From the NCBI GenBank assembly GCA_947311845.1, contig CAMZMU010000107.1:20888359-20952358 (forward strand): DNA of 64,000 nt. Reading direction: 5' to 3'. How positions within the stretch are numbered: the first letter of the stretch is position 1; each line of letters starts with the position of its first letter. Positions 10,301 through 25,300 of the stretch are shown here, in pieces. A model generated the notes under the pieces. That model saw only the letters and a list, made by a program, of their open reading frames with translations. It ran no database searches and was not told the DNA's origin. Origin of the DNA: Poa pratensis (taxonomy: Eukaryota; Streptophyta; Magnoliopsida; Poales; Poaceae). The position numbers were made by a program, and so were the translations under genes.

Positions 10301-13300
10301 ATTGTTTTGCCTAAAACTGTAAGCTGCTGCTGCTGCAGTTGTTTGTGTCATTATTCTGGGCAGGATAAACAAGTATAAGAGTGATGAGGTTGTGAATGGG
10401 GTAGAGCATCGTATGATGACTGAATTCACATGTTTTGAACTAAATGACCAACATAGCTTGTGTGCCCAATGTTATGTAGATACATGCGTGATCACTGTGG
10501 TGGAAAGAAGAGGTTGCAGACATGGGGACTAGTTGTGTGTGCCTAGTAATGAGTAATTTCAAAATTGTTCTTGTAGATGGAATGAGTTAAGTTCTGTCAC
10601 TCTGGGTGAAACCAGAGCAAGTGGCGACAATCGGCATGTGGTGATTCAAAATACACATGCATGTAGTGTTTCACAATTTGAAACGATGGGTCAGTCGATG
10701 TATAAAGCTTGAAGCGTCGCTGAACCAGTAGCTAAGCGTTGAATTAGATCAAAGTGCAAAACCAAAATGCAGATATTCAATGTGGCGTCCACTCTAATGT
10801 ACACGGTCCATCTCCAATCCAAGCTAAGCTTGTTTCTACTCCGTAACAGGGACATGTTTATTAATGCACATCTCATCTCCACTCGATCAACAACGAATGT
10901 TTAATCATGCACATCTCGCACGGCGGCGCCAACCTGTCCAGAGCAGCAGCCTGCTCCTCCGTTCCTTTGATTGTGCTCACGGATGAGCTCATCGACGAAA
11001 GTGCCACCGCCAGTCCGCCACCGTCGTCCGCCATCGCTTTGGCGCCGGCGGCAAGTCGCGATGCAGGGAGCCCCACCCTCCTCCTCCACTTTGGGCTTGG
11101 CGCCACGGCGGCTCCGAGAGCGGCGACGGCGGCGAGGGCTCGGAGCGCTCAGCCTTGTGGTGCTTCTTGAGGTAGTCCATGCGGTTCTTGCACTGGTCGA
11201 TGGTGCGCGGCACGCGCCGGCTTGCATCGCGGGAGGAGACAGCCGCGGCACAGGCGCGCCAGTCGACGGTGAGGAGGAGACCGCCGCCGGCGTTGAAGTG
11301 GCGCAGGCCCCGCGCCTCGAGCAGCGCGGACGTCTCGTCCACGGGGACGGTACACCAACGGCGGAAGCAAGACAGCGAGCGATGGGTGGCGCGTGCGATG
11401 GGGAGCCGGCAGGTGGAGTCTGCGATCACGGACGCGAGAGCCGAGAGGTCCGGCCGCGAACACGAGATGGGATTCTAGTGGACACGAAGCTACGCTGCGC
11501 GGCAGCCGACTCGTGCGACGGTGGCGGCGGCCGCGGCCGATACAGAAGGCAGGCGACAACGGTACAGACTGTCCGATATGTTTTTCACCCTCTGTCCCGG
11601 TATACACTGACGCCATCGTGGAAATTTAATGCTGGATAGTAGTGGGCCACGGCTCTGAATTTACTACGGTAAAACCATTCTGAAGCAAACCGTGGATCCA
11701 GATCTGATGAGATTGTACGGACACGATATAGAGTGCACCTGTGCTCGGGTGCCAAAGTGGATTTCACCATATCATCACATTATATTAGGCGGATAGGTTC
11801 AAACTCATAGCAACAAAAAAGTGAAATTCCAACGAAAAAAGGATCTCGTGCTATACGTACATGGCTCATCCTGATGACCTCGGTTATCATACATGATTTT
11901 TTTTTTTCAAAATCAGATACTATAGAGGGATCTGGACGGCAGCCTCCAGTTGCCTCTCCTGTCCTGACTCCTTCGGGACCTTGGCTCTGGCCATGCAACA
12001 ATGTTCTAATGGTGGGAAGCTATGGCACAATTGAGTGGGGCGCACGAGAAGAGCTTGCTGCTCGCTATAATGCTAATCATGTTGGAAATCTGGAAGTAGC
12101 GGAATTCAAGGGTTCTCAACAAAAAAAACTAACTCCCCGATAGCCTTATTCTGGAAAATCAAATATGCGGGAAAAAACATCTAAATGAGATTATGTCTTA
12201 ATTTTTCCCAGGTTTTTTCCCTTTCGGCCTTGGCCAAATCAATGTTTTCTTCTTCTAAAGACAATTATATTTGCCTCATTTCACAAGAAAAAGGCATAAC
12301 AACAGGATAGTACCAAAATTGTCTGATTGAAGACATGCACATATAATTTTCTTTAAGGGACTGCACTACGTAAACTCATTAAAACGTCACAAATAGACTT
12401 ACCTTGTATACTTCAGCAGGAAGCATAAGAGGCTGAGGAATCCATTTACTATCTAACCATGGATAGAATAGTGTTGACATGAACAAAATAATTCTTAAAA
12501 TTTTGAGGGCAACCGAGGTGTCTAGTGTAACTCGAGGAACCGTATAGCCCAAACTTCGGAATAAGGGGCTGATGATAAATTCAAAAGTGTTAACGGGTGC
12601 TCCTGGGAAAAAAAGTAGATTTCCTCAATAAGGCAATGCAATGTTTATTTTGAAGTACAATAAGTGAAATACCATGCTCAAGAAGGGAACAATTCAACTG
12701 ATACAGCACGTCCAAATACTATACCTGATAAAGTTGTAAGCATTCACTGAATGTAAACGTAACTCGTAAAATATCAAAGTACTATTCATGTCACTATTAA
12801 ATTCGTATCCATTGAGCTTTTAATTATCCGAGTTTAGCAAAACATACAGTAGCAAAATAAATACTTCCAATATTATGTAATGTGGTGTGAAACGAAAAAC
12901 TAGCGAAGTACTTTGAGCTTATAAGTTATTTAGTGCAGTACTGCAGTGCTACAAGTAGAATAGACATTCTTAACAATGCCACTACTGCAAAATTCAAGGG
13001 ACACTAATGTTCTTTTAGTAGTTCAACATGACTATTACAAGTATAACAACATGTCGGGGCCTCCTCTACAGTTTCTCTTCAAAAATAAATTAACAAGAAT
13101 AGCTAGATAAAACCAAAAAGGTCACACAAATAAGCAGAAGACGGGATTAAAATTCAGAACAGTACCATGATTATAACTGAGTAAGAGTAAAAAATTTAAT
13201 AATTCTAAGACAGGAGTAGATATCATGCAGGCTAACAAGAATTACCATCGCATATGAAATATGCTTGACCGGCAGCTACAGGCCGGAGTTCCCTTGCTGC

Positions 13301-16300
13301 CAGGAGTGTCATCTAAAAGTCCCATGCTTGCCAATATCAGTGCAAGAACAAGATTATCTGCATAGACCCAATCTGTCTTCACATCTGGAGCCCCAATCTT
13401 AAAGGATGCTAATCCCAATTTTGCAAGTGACAGGATCATTGGAAGATGACGCTCTTCACCTGGACCATATATAGCAGCCGGGCGAATTGCACATGTATAA
13501 AGACGGGTACCTTTACTCCTGTAGGAAAACATCAAAACAGTAAGGCAGCCTTCTTGGTCTCAAGTACTGCAAAATGCTCGTTTGAGTTTGAAACAAAACC
13601 AAATATTTGCTTTGTTGCTTTGGATATATAACAACCTAAGGAGTCGTGCGCATACTAGAATTAGCATATTGCATGGCATTGATACAGAGGCAGACAAATG
13701 CATCTCGTGACAAAAAAAAAAATCAACTTACTTAGCTTACCGGCCATTACTCTTCAGCACCAACTGTTCAGCGATCGATTTACTACGCCCATAAGCATCG
13801 ACATGGTCTTCGATGGGAAAATAAGGCAGCATCTCGTCGCCATGTACGATTGGCTTTCCCCCAAACACCACGTTGTACGTGCTTACATACACAAGCCTCC
13901 TAACGCCATGCTCGTGGCAAGCATCCAGTACACAGCACGTTCCGTTTATATTGACCTCATCTGTTCGTCCTGCTTGTACCATTTCTTTCCCTGACATGCC
14001 ACATGAAGCGAGGTGGAAGACACAGTCCACGTTGCGGAAAACCCTCCCCACGTCCTCCTTCTTTCTAACATCCCCTACAAAACAAAGCCATCCCAAGATA
14101 TTTAATAACTCAGTGAGCACATTATGCGTGGATAGATTCTTTTTTTGTTTTGAAGAACGGCGTGGATAGATAATTATGATATTAGTGCTAGTTTTACTAT
14201 GTTGGAGCAAAACAAACAAGCCGAGGAGTAATGATGGTGAATTCTCCTCGGAATGGACACTGAATTGCAGCTTGATTCAGTGGTAGAATTATAACCCAGT
14301 AAGAACTTCCGATACTTATAAATACTGATTTCAGTGCCGGCTTGCAGACGGCACGACAACACGCACCAATGAGATTTGAGGCGAGGTGGTTATGTGAACA
14401 GTCCGTGGAAACGATTATCCAAACGGCTTGGGAGCGAGCGAAGTCATTACATGCTAATGAATCTCTCAGTGCTCATACAACAGAGGTACATGAGGCGTTA
14501 CACCGGTGGGATAAGGAGATTTTGAAGGGGCCTCGCAAGAGACTAAGGGAGCTTCAGAAGGAGTTAAATGATGTTATGACAGGCCCATTAACTGATGAAG
14601 CTGCTGCACGGCAACATGAAATCCAATTGCGCCTTGAGAATCTGCTTGAACAAGAGGAGCTTTATTGGGTTCAGCGTGGTAGAGTAAACTGGTTACAGCA
14701 CGGGGACCAGAATACGGGTTTTTTTCATCGGTTTGCGACTGCCCGGCGCAAGAAGAACTACATTAAGTCTCTGAAGAATGAAGCGGGCGAGGTGATTGAG
14801 GATTCCGACCAACTCCCTAATTTGGCGTCTGGTTATTTTGAAAATCTGTTTACTGCCGAGGTACAAGTCCCTGATCAGGGTGTTATTGATAAGGTATATC
14901 CTTGTGTAACGAATGCTATGAATGATGCTCTGCTTGCACCTTACACAAGGGAAGAAATAAAGAAGGCAATGTTTAATATTGGCGATCTTAAAGCGCCAGG
15001 ACCGGATGGACTGCATGCTGTGTTTTATAAAAGATTTTGGCATATAATCGGTGAAGATCTAACCGATGAAGTGTTGCTTGCGGTTAATTCTCGGGTTATA
15101 CCAGAGGGGTGGAATGACACTACCATTGTGCTAATCCCAAAGGGGAGATCCCGGAATCTATCACCCAGTTCCGACCTATAAGCCTATGTAACGTGGTCTA
15201 CAAGGTGATCTCTAAGCTGATTGCACACAGACTAAAATTCCTGCTCATGGAGATTATTGGACCTACACAAAGTGCTTTTGTTCCGGGGAGGTTGATAACG
15301 GACAATGTACTTGTTGCTTATGAATCATACCACTCCATTAAAAATAAAAGAGTTGGCAAGTATGGATCTTGTGCAGTAAAGCTTGACATGCACAAGGCAT
15401 ACGACAGGGTTGAGTGGTGTTTTCTGAGGAGTATGTTGCTGCGGCTGGGCTTTGATACCGGCTGGGTTGACCTCATTATGGCATGTGTGACTTCAGTAAG
15501 ATATGAGGTGCGGCTGAACAATTGTCTTTCAGAGTATATTCATCCATCGAGGGGGCTCCGTCAGGGTGATCCCCTATCACCATATCTGTTCTTATTGTGT
15601 GCTGAGGATTGTCTAGTCTCTTGAGATTTGAAGAAAACGCGGGAAACTTGTTGGGACTGAAGGTTTGTAGGAATGCACCGGCTGTTTCCCACCTCTTGTT
15701 CGCGGATGATTCACTGATTCTTATGAGGGCGGATGCGGCTAATGCAAATGCCCTTCGCCGAGCACTGTCGGATTATTGTGCGGCCTCCGGCCAGCTAGTC
15801 AGCGAAGCAAAGTCCAGCATATTTTTTAGCCCATGTACAGATGTTGACACAAGGGTGGAAGTCTGCTCAATTTTGAACATCATGACTGAAGCTATTACTC
15901 ATAAGTATCTCGGGCTACCACCACTAGTTGGATTGGACAGGTCGGATTGTTTCCAACACTTGATTGATCGTGTTTGTAAAATCCTAAGTGGTTGGAAGGA
16001 GAAAAATTTGTCTTTTGGAGGCAAGGAAGTGTTGATTAAAGCTGTCATACAAGCCATACCCGCATATGCGATGTCTGTATTCAAGCTGCCCAAACAGATA
16101 ATAAAAGGGATAATATCTGCAATATCTCAATTCTGGTGGGGAGATGATGACCAACAGAAACATATGCACTGGTTTGCGTGGTGGAAGATGTGTGTGCCTA
16201 AGAGACAAGGTGGGATGGGATTCAGAGATCTGCAGTGCTTCAACCTAGCCATGTTAGCAAAACAATGTTGGAGGCAGATTACAGAACCTGATTCCTTATG

Positions 16301-19300
16301 TGCGTCAGTTTTAAGAGCGAAATATTATCCATCAGGTGACATTCTGAATTGCCAGCTGAAGAAAGGTAATTCATACATTTGGCAAAGCATTTGGGCGGTG
16401 ACAAGGATATACATCTCGCGTACCCTACCGTGAGGGTACCTGGTGCACGTGATGACTAAAGGCCCAATAAGCGAAGAGACAACTCGAAACCCAAGACGAG
16501 AGGCCCAACAAGATGGAGTACCCTCCAAGTTTAGACATAGACATAGTCGGTTTATACTTTCCTTATGTGTAAACTAGGTCGGTTACAAACTCCCGAGACC
16601 CAGCCTATTTAAAGGCTGGGAGGGGTGCCGATCTAGGACCAAGCCATACTCGAACCACCAAAGCTCTTGCGAGATCGTCATCTCGCCGGAGCCACCTTGT
16701 AACCTCATAATCTCCACGATCAATAACAGACAAGCAGGAAGTAGGGTCTTTACCTCCACCCGAGGGGCCTGAACCTGGGTAAATCTTTGCCTCTGCTTGT
16801 CAGCCGACGAAACTACCAGTACTACCACGTTCTCTCCCCATAATCTCAACCCTAGGTCCTTAACCATGGGATTTGATGAGGGTACACCTCGTCAATTGGC
16901 GCCGTCTGTGGGAAAGAATAGTGCTGGACTCACGGTTTCTTCGGTTCCATCGGAAAACGGCGACTCGCCGATCGGATCTACAAACGGCAACTCGCCGGCT
17001 GCATCGACAAACCAGAACTCGCCGACTCAGGCGGCACACGGCAACTCGCCGGCTCACTCGACAAACGGCAACACGCCAGCTTCACCCGCAAAAAGCGCAT
17101 CGGATCCTCTGATGGATTTCGAGCCACACTCGCCAGGATTCCAGGAGGCCTTCTCCGATCTCGAGTCAGGTTTGGGTTTAACCGTTGGTTCGTTCAATTT
17201 TTTCGTCAACAAGCTTGGTGTGCAGGACTTGACGGATCCACGCCAACTCGCGACACCCGAGGCTCCATCGGTTGGTTCCTTCGACTGCGGATCCCTCAAC
17301 TGTCCATACCATCGTCGATCCTCCAAGCTTGCTCGTCGCAACAACCATGTCCACACGAGAGATGCACGAGCTCATGAAGAACTTCAGGGCGAGGAGGCCG
17401 AATCAGCATACCGCACAAACGATCCCGAGCTCGATCTCACTCGAGGATAGTTTCGACTGCGGGATCTCCTTCAGCGACTTCGACGAACTCGAAACTCATA
17501 TCGACAACCACGTCGAGATCTGCACCAACAACAACAACCTCGACTCTGAGATTCATAACAACTTCGTCGACGCCGAGATGAGCATAGGCGATGAAGGCAT
17601 CAACTGCGAGATCCGTCCAGACGGACCACTCGACGGGCATATCGACTCAGACATGAGCCTGATGAAGATGTCGAGTCCATGACGGGACTCGAAGAACACA
17701 TACATACCCTCGGGTGATACCCCAGCAGGTCTACGTCGCCATCGCCGCAGAATCATCAGATGCTGCGGCCAGCCGCAGGCCTACAGAATTCCCGTGCACA
17801 GTTACTATGCCGGACGGAGTCACAACTCTCACAATCACTGCTGAGATGGCAGCAAAAGCAGATAAAGTCATCAAGGAGTGCACAATGATGCCAGCAGACG
17901 CAACACAAGAGGAGATGTTGACCTTCCAGTACTTCAACTGGCAGGAATCACTTCGACTGCGGCAGGTCAGAGCAACACTCGAAGAACGCAAAAAGCAAGC
18001 TAGCTTGTCGAGTGCGCGAAGAAGACAGCTCTCCCTGAGCTCCACCGGGCGAGCAGACACAGACCCAGATCAAGGTTGTCACACCTCTCGCCAGACGAAG
18101 GGCGGCGCTCACCCGCAACTTAGGCAACTTTCATGACATACGACGAGAAGGAGTGCCAGTACCCAAAACAGCTGCGGGTGCCCTCTTCACCGCTGCAGCA
18201 TACCTAGAGGCAATCAAGCCTCCAGCTGATGACCCCAATGCAAAACTGCATCGCCAGCAGATCAAATCACTCGCCTTAGCGGCGAAGGCCATACGCCAAA
18301 TTCCAAGAACTCCAGGTGGGAGTCGAGACCGTGCCCTAGTCGACGCGCGTGAAGAGCATAATCACAGTGGTCGCCGCCACCACTCGAAGGAAAGAAGCGG
18401 CTCGCGTAGGCGCAGGTCCAGGAGCAGATCACGCAGATCTTACAGTAGCGACTCATACTCTGATCGAGAGCCTGAGCCACATGGAGCTCTGTGCTTCACT
18501 CGACGCGTCCGCGAGACACGGATGCCCAAAGGGTTCAAACTCACATCTGAACAGCCCAAGTACACGGGTCGACAGGAACCTTCGGGTGGCTGGAAGACTA
18601 CAGGCTGGCTGTCGCGTGCCAGCGAGGTACAAACACCACGCCATGCAATACATACGACTCATGCTCGAAGGCACAGCCCGCGACTGGCTCAAGGCCCTAC
18701 CTCCATCAAAGTACGACTCGTGGGATCACTTCCGCGATGACTTCATCAAAAACTTCGAGCCTCTATGTGAGCGCCCAAAAACGTTCGAGGAACTGCGGGC
18801 CTGCGTGCAACGTTCAGACGAAACGTGAGGTCATACATCAGACGATGGACTGAGATACGCAACTCAGTCGGAGTAATTTCAGAAGATGGCCATGGATGCT
18901 TTCATAATGGGACTCGCCAGGCGGGACTCAAAGAAGCACTCGGTCGCAAAAAGCCAACCTCTGTGGCTACCTCTTGATGACCGCGACTGAGTGGGCAGAC
19001 GGAGAAGACATGGCGCGCACCACACGCGGGTCCTCACCCCGTGACAATCATGAAAGCGGCAGTCGAAGCCGCAGAGACTCGTACAGAGACGACCGAAGGC
19101 GCAAACGTTCAAAACGTCACTACGACGATGACAGACCCGAATTCATGGCGGCTGGGTTCTCCACACCCCGCAATGACCAGGACAGAAGCGACCGACGGTC
19201 GGAAGATCGGCGAGACAGTCGAGATGATCGTCGAGAGAGTCGAGACGCGGCCAACGCAGTGATAGCTACAAGAGGAAGGACTGGCGCAAGTCACGGGCAC

Positions 19301-22300
19301 AATCTGAGCGATCATTCGAAGAAAAGATGGACGCTGATTGCAGATTCCACCTGTACAAGGGGGACGACGGAAAACTGCGATCCAATCACTCGATGAGAAA
19401 CTGCAGGGAGTTCGACCAAATGGCGACTGATTACGTAAATCGCAGAAAGGCAGCAGCCGCACAAGCACCTGCACCCGTGCCTCAGCCAAACAACGTGCCT
19501 GTTCTGATGGCACCACCTCCACCACCACAGCCTGCTGCAGGCGGAAACCTCGCGGGTGCCATACAGCACGTACCTCGGGTGGACGAGCCACAGTACCCTC
19601 CGCCCCAAGGGCAGATGTACATGATACAGAAAGGTCGACCTTCCAACAGGGAGCAAAAACTTCGCACTCGACAAGTAAACATGGCGGTCATGTCACCTCC
19701 TGCGGTAACTGAATACTTGAAGGGATCGAAACTACAATAAGCTTCAGCAAAGAGGACCACCCTCCATCGGTTGTTCGCCAGGGCACTCTGCTCTGGTACT
19801 CGACGCGCAAATTGGAGGCTACGCCATGTCCAAGGTCTTCATGGATGGTGGGAGCGGCATAAACATCATCTTCGCAGATACGCTCCGCAAAATGAACAGG
19901 TCAGTCGAAAACCTGCCAAGATCTTCAAATACCTTCCACGGTATCGTTCCAGGAAAGCAATAAGCCCAGAAGGCACCATACAACTCGACGTAACGTTCGG
20001 GGACAAGCACCACTTCAGGACAGAGTCGATTGAGTTCGAAGTGTCGACTGGAAGTCACAATACCATGCTATACTTGGACGCCCGACGTTCGCTCGATTCA
20101 TGGCGGTGCCACATTACGCATACCTCCAGCTGAAGATGCCTGGACCAAAAGGAGTAATCACAGTCAAGGGAACTTCCAAAAGTCTGACTCTTGTGACCGA
20201 GAATTCAGCAAAATCTCTGAGATGTTTGGCATGGAAGCAACACTCGCTGATCTAGCGGTCTCCAACGATCGAACACTTATGCCAGAACACAAAAAGGTGG
20301 CAGTCGACAGAGCATTCAATGCCACCAATGACACAAGATCGCATCAGGTGCACCCGACTGACCCGACCAAGACAGTCAATGTCTCGTCGAGTCTGCCTAT
20401 CGCATAGGAAAGCGCGCTCGTCGAATTCCTCCGTGAGAACTGGGATATATTTGCATGGTGTCCAGCCGACATGCCAGGTATTCCCAGGGAATTCGCCGAG
20501 CACTCTCTCCAGTTATTTCCAGATGCTAAACCAGTCAAGCAAACAATGCGCCGCATATCCGGCCCAAAAAGAACTGCAGTCGAAGCCGAAGTCGACAGGC
20601 TACTCGCAGCAGGATTCATCAGAGAGATCAAGAAATCACAATGGGTGGCCAACCCCGTACTCGTAGAGAAGAAGCACACAGATATCCTTCGGATGTGCGT
20701 AGATTTTACAGCACTCAATAAGTGTTGTCCAAAGGATCACTTTCCACTACCTCGAATCGACCAGATCGTCGACTCCACCGCCGGGTGCGCTCGCTTGTCC
20801 TTCCTGGATGCTTACTCGGGTTACCACCAGATAAGGATGAAGGAAGAGGATGAAGAGAAAACGGCGTTCATAACCCCACTCGGGGTCTACTGCTACACCA
20901 CAATGCCTTTCGGGCTCAAGAACGCAGGCGCAACATACCAGCGCATGATGCAAGATTGCCTCAAGAAGCAAATTGGGCGAAACGTCCAGGTCTATGTAGA
21001 TGACATCGTCATCACCACAAGAGAGGAAAACACACTACTCGATGACTTGCGAGAGACATTCGCAAACCTCAAACGCTTCCACATCAAGCTCAACCCGAAG
21101 AAGTGCACGTTCGGCGTGCCAGCCGGGCAACTCCTCGGGTATCTAGTCTCAGCTCGAGGAATCGAGGCAGACCCGAGAAAATACAGGCCATCTTGACGAT
21201 GCAAAGGCCTTCAAAGCTCCATGACGTGCAAAAATTAGCGGGTCGAGTGGCAGCGCTCAGTCGATTCATCAGCAAGCTAGGCGAAAAAGCACTCCCGTTC
21301 TATCGACTGATGAAGAAAGCAGATAAATTCGAGTGGACGCCAGAAGTGAAGCAGCCTTTACGGATCTCAAGCGAGTCCTCACAAGCCCTCCAATACTCGT
21401 CGCACCAAGGGAACGCGAGCCATTGTACCTATATGTCTCTGCAACTGACAGGGTGGTAAGCACCGTACTGGTAGTCGAACGAAGGGAGGAGGGACACGCC
21501 CAAAGCATACAACGTCCAGTCTATTACCTGAGTGAAGTGCTCTCCACATCAAAGCAGTGGTACCCGCACTATCAGAAGCTGGCTTACGCCGTGTTCATGT
21601 CCTCAAGGAAGCTGACGCATTACTTCTCCGAGCACCCGATCACTGTAATCATCACCTCAGGGATCGGGGACATCCTCACAAACCCCAACGCAACTGGGCG
21701 AGTAGCAAAATGGCTCATCGAGCTAGCACCAAGAGACATCAAGTATGATTACCCGAAGGCCATCAAAGCACAAGTTTTACCTGACTTCCACACCGAGTGG
21801 ATTGAAGCTCAGCTCCCAGGAGCACCAGATGTGTCCAACTCATGGACTATGTACTTCGACGGATCAAAGAAAAACGAAGGAGCAGGCGCAGGTGTTATCC
21901 TCATATCACCAAAAGGCGACAAGCTCCGCTACATCCTGCAAATGGGGTTCGAGTTCCCGTCCAATAACGAAGCAGAATATGAGGCTCTGATCCATGGCAT
22001 GAGGATGGCGAAAGCTCTCGGGTGCACTCGACTGATGATCTACGGAGACTCGAATCTGGTGGTGCAGCAAAGAATGAAGGCCTGCGACGCAATCGCAGAT
22101 AACATGATTGCCTACCGTGACCTGTACAACCTCATGGAGGGCAGCTTCGAAGGCTGCGAGTTGCGGCACATAGGGCGTGAGAGCAATGAAGAAGCAGATA
22201 AGTTAGCCAACATTGGTGCGACCAAAAAGAAGCGAGCACCTCCTACATCAGCCGCACCAGCCAGGTGCAAGACACCTAGCACAGAGGACCCATCAGTCGA

Positions 22301-25300
22301 GGTACTCCTCATCGAGCCAACGTGGACTCAACCCTTCCTCGCATACATACTCCGCGGCGAGGTACCCGAAGACATAACAGAGTCAAGACGCGTCACTCGA
22401 CGATCTAAAGCATACACTGTCATCAATGGAGAACTACAAGCGCAGCATATCAGGTATGTTCCAACGTTGCATAGCATTTGAAGATGGCCAAGCCATCCTT
22501 CGTGATATTCATGCAGGTACTTGCGGGCATCATGCCAGCAGTCGATCATCATAGCCAAAGCCTTTCGCGCAGGCTTCTACTGGCCCACAGCACTAAAAGA
22601 CGCGTAGGACATAGTCAAAAGGTGCATCGGCTGTCAAAAATTCGCCACAAAGCCGCACGCACCGCATCGGCGTTGAAAATAATACCATTGGCCTGGCCCT
22701 TCGCCCAGTGGGGGCTCGATATGGTTGGGCCACTCAAAAAATCCTCCATGGAGGGCATACTCACCTTCTGGTGGCAGTCGACAAGTTCACCAAGTGGATT
22801 GAAGCAGTACCTATCACAAGTTCGATGCCACTACAACAGTCAATTTCAAAAATCCATCATATACCGCTTTGGTGTGCCAAGTAGCATCATCACTGACAAC
22901 GGTACAAATTTCACGGCTGAGGAATTCAAATCCTTCTGCAAAGAGCAAGATATCACGCTCCATTATGCATCTGTGGCGCACCCGCAGTCAAATGGCCAAG
23001 TCGAAAAGGCCAATGGGCTTGTGACGAGTGGAATCAAGAAGCGCCTCCTGGTCCCACTCAAAAGAGCTGCGGGTGCTTGGGTCAAAGAAATTCCGTCTGT
23101 GCTATGGAGCTTACACACAACTCCCAATGCTTCAACACAATTACCCCATTTTTCATGGTGTACGGTGCAGAGGCAATCCTGCCATCTGATGTACGATTCA
23201 ATGCACCAAGAGTCGAAGCATACAACGAAGAAGATGCAGACGAGGCACTCGAAGACGTAGTCGACTTGTTAGAAGAAGCACGCAACACGGCGCTTGCACG
23301 CACAGCTGTTTATCAGCAGGACCTCCGCAACTACACAGCCGTCGACTGCGTACCAGGTCCTTTGAGGTTGGCGACCTGGTACTTCGACTGAAGCAAAAGA
23401 AGGTGCACAAACTCGCTTCTCCATGGAAGGACCCTTCATCATCACCGAGGTCATTGGTGGTGGAGCATACAGACTGAAGCACGCGAAGACAGGAGAACTC
23501 TCGCATAATCCTTGGAACGTTGTGCAGCTGTGCCGTTTCTATGCTTAGATTGCTCGGTCGCACAATGTAATAGGCACATATGTCGGATGGCTGCAGGTTT
23601 CAGACGCGCTCTTTTCCTTACCAGGGTACCTAAGGGGACTGGAAGGTTTTTAATGAGGCGGCATGTAGCTTACATTCAAAAATGGAATATAGTCAATGAT
23701 TCCTCATATTTCTCCCTGTTTACTACTCGCATAACTTGTTCTCACAAAATTAGCCTCACCCGAGCACTCGGGGGATGCGCTGTCTCAGAAAGCATGAGCT
23801 TTCACCTGTTCACAACATAATACCCCAGCCACACTCGAATACTCGGGGCTGGCTCATAAAAATCATACATAAACACAAAAGTTGCTCAACACCACTCAAT
23901 TATTCGAGAGTTGAGCCTAGAAGCATCAAGTGAAGCTTCAAGTACTGCAAAAATTCACAGCCGCACACGAATACTCGGGGGCTGTGCAGCTTATGTTTCA
24001 TAACTCTAAAGTATTTCTATCAACCTCACTCAAATGCACGGGGGCTGGATAGTCCTAATTTTACAGCAAGTTGCTTCATACACCCCGCTCAACAGGCTCG
24101 CGGCTGCATACATGTAAACAAACAATGTACAATACTCACAAGTGTTGCGTTTTACACTCTGGGGTCACCCCCCATACACATAACCTATTCAACAGGTTCT
24201 TCCTAGGGCTCGGTCCATTTTTCCTCCTCCTTCAGCACGCGATGAATTAGGACCAATGCGTCCACTCGTGTCTCTTGGTAGTGCTCCTCCATTGGCACAG
24301 GACCACCACCTGGTAGGGGTGCGGGTCCCATCGCAATCCTTTTCAAATCAAGGTGCGGAACGTGCGATCGCACAAAAGCAAGAGCAACATTAGCCCCGCT
24401 ATCAGTTGCTCGCGCACAAACTTCTTGATCGCCTTGCCTTTTCGAAATTTCTTCAGCAATGCACACTACCACAGAAAGGCCTTTCTGTGGCGCACGTTTT
24501 TGACTTTCTGTGGCGCACCGGGAGGATTTCTGGGTGCGCCACAGAATTCTCGCCACAAAAATTATTTCGGTGGCGCACCCAGGGAGTGCGCCACAGAAAG
24601 TGCAACTTTCTGTGGCGCACCCAGCGCGGTGCGCCACAGAAATAGGTCGGCAGCACCCTATGCAGAGGAATTCTGTGGCGCACTCTTCCTTCGTGCGCCA
24701 CAGAAAGTGGTGCGCCACAAAAAAAAACGTGCGCCACAGAAATATGAAACAGAAATACCGGTATTTTTTCGTTTTGCTGTACAAATACAGGTATATACAG
24801 GATTTATACAGGTTTATACAGAAATACAGGTATATTTGACAGGTATATAAACAGACAAACACATTAATCAATATGTCATCACACATATTACTTAGTGCCC
24901 GATCGAGATACATATATACACATAGTCACAAAAGTGCCGAATGTTTCATCATTTCACACTACACATTACAAATCAAGTGTTCGCCGCCTAACTATGATCA
25001 AATGTAGTACACATCGGCGATGATGGTGAGCAAGAGCGCGCGGGAGCATGCATGATCATGGAGTCCTCTTCTTGAGCGGCGCCGGGAACGGTTGATAGCC
25101 TTCTTTCGTCTTCCACTCCCTGGTGTCATTCTGTGCCTCTAGTCGTTCTTCGATATCCCTCTGACACAACCCTGAAGATGGATTGGGATATATATTGGTT
25201 AGTGATATAAATAGAGTATAATTTATTCATCTAAGTAGAGAGGCAAGACAATCAATCAATTGTCATGGTTGGAAATCATATGGCTATCCTATTTGGGTTT

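Larger units (their letters stand above)
7356..12402. other. SDR42E-type gene intron 4 and its contents
   Basis: Five kilobases between exons 4 and 5. At about 7570-7630 an A-tailed fragment on the minus strand (tail read as Ts, 7571-7579, next to gacgcacaaacagtaggga) looks like a LINE 3' end. At 7810-8450 there is a GC-rich block with several open frames but no recognised domain. At about 9540-10026 a GC-rich stretch ends in a 13-base A tail. A trihelix-domain fragment is annotated separately. The remainder (8600-9500, 10030-10860, 11650-12400) is AT-rich and I see nothing in it. Confidence 0.5.

Noticed and set aside
12480..12602. Exon 4 as a separate small gene
   Set aside because: It has no start codon and joins both neighbours in phase as part of the dehydrogenase gene.
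14299..14304. AAGAAC as target duplication of the intron 1 LINE (compare 41504-41511)
   Set aside because: Too short and overlaps the A tail on one side; not distinguishable from chance.
23820..24120. Regular repeats that could suggest a CRISPR-like array
   Set aside because: Units are unequal, inverted and part of a plant retrotransposon 3' region; CRISPR arrays do not occur here.
24353..24850. Open frames over the CACTA left end
   Set aside because: Same cause: repeat-derived translation spanning the element boundary.
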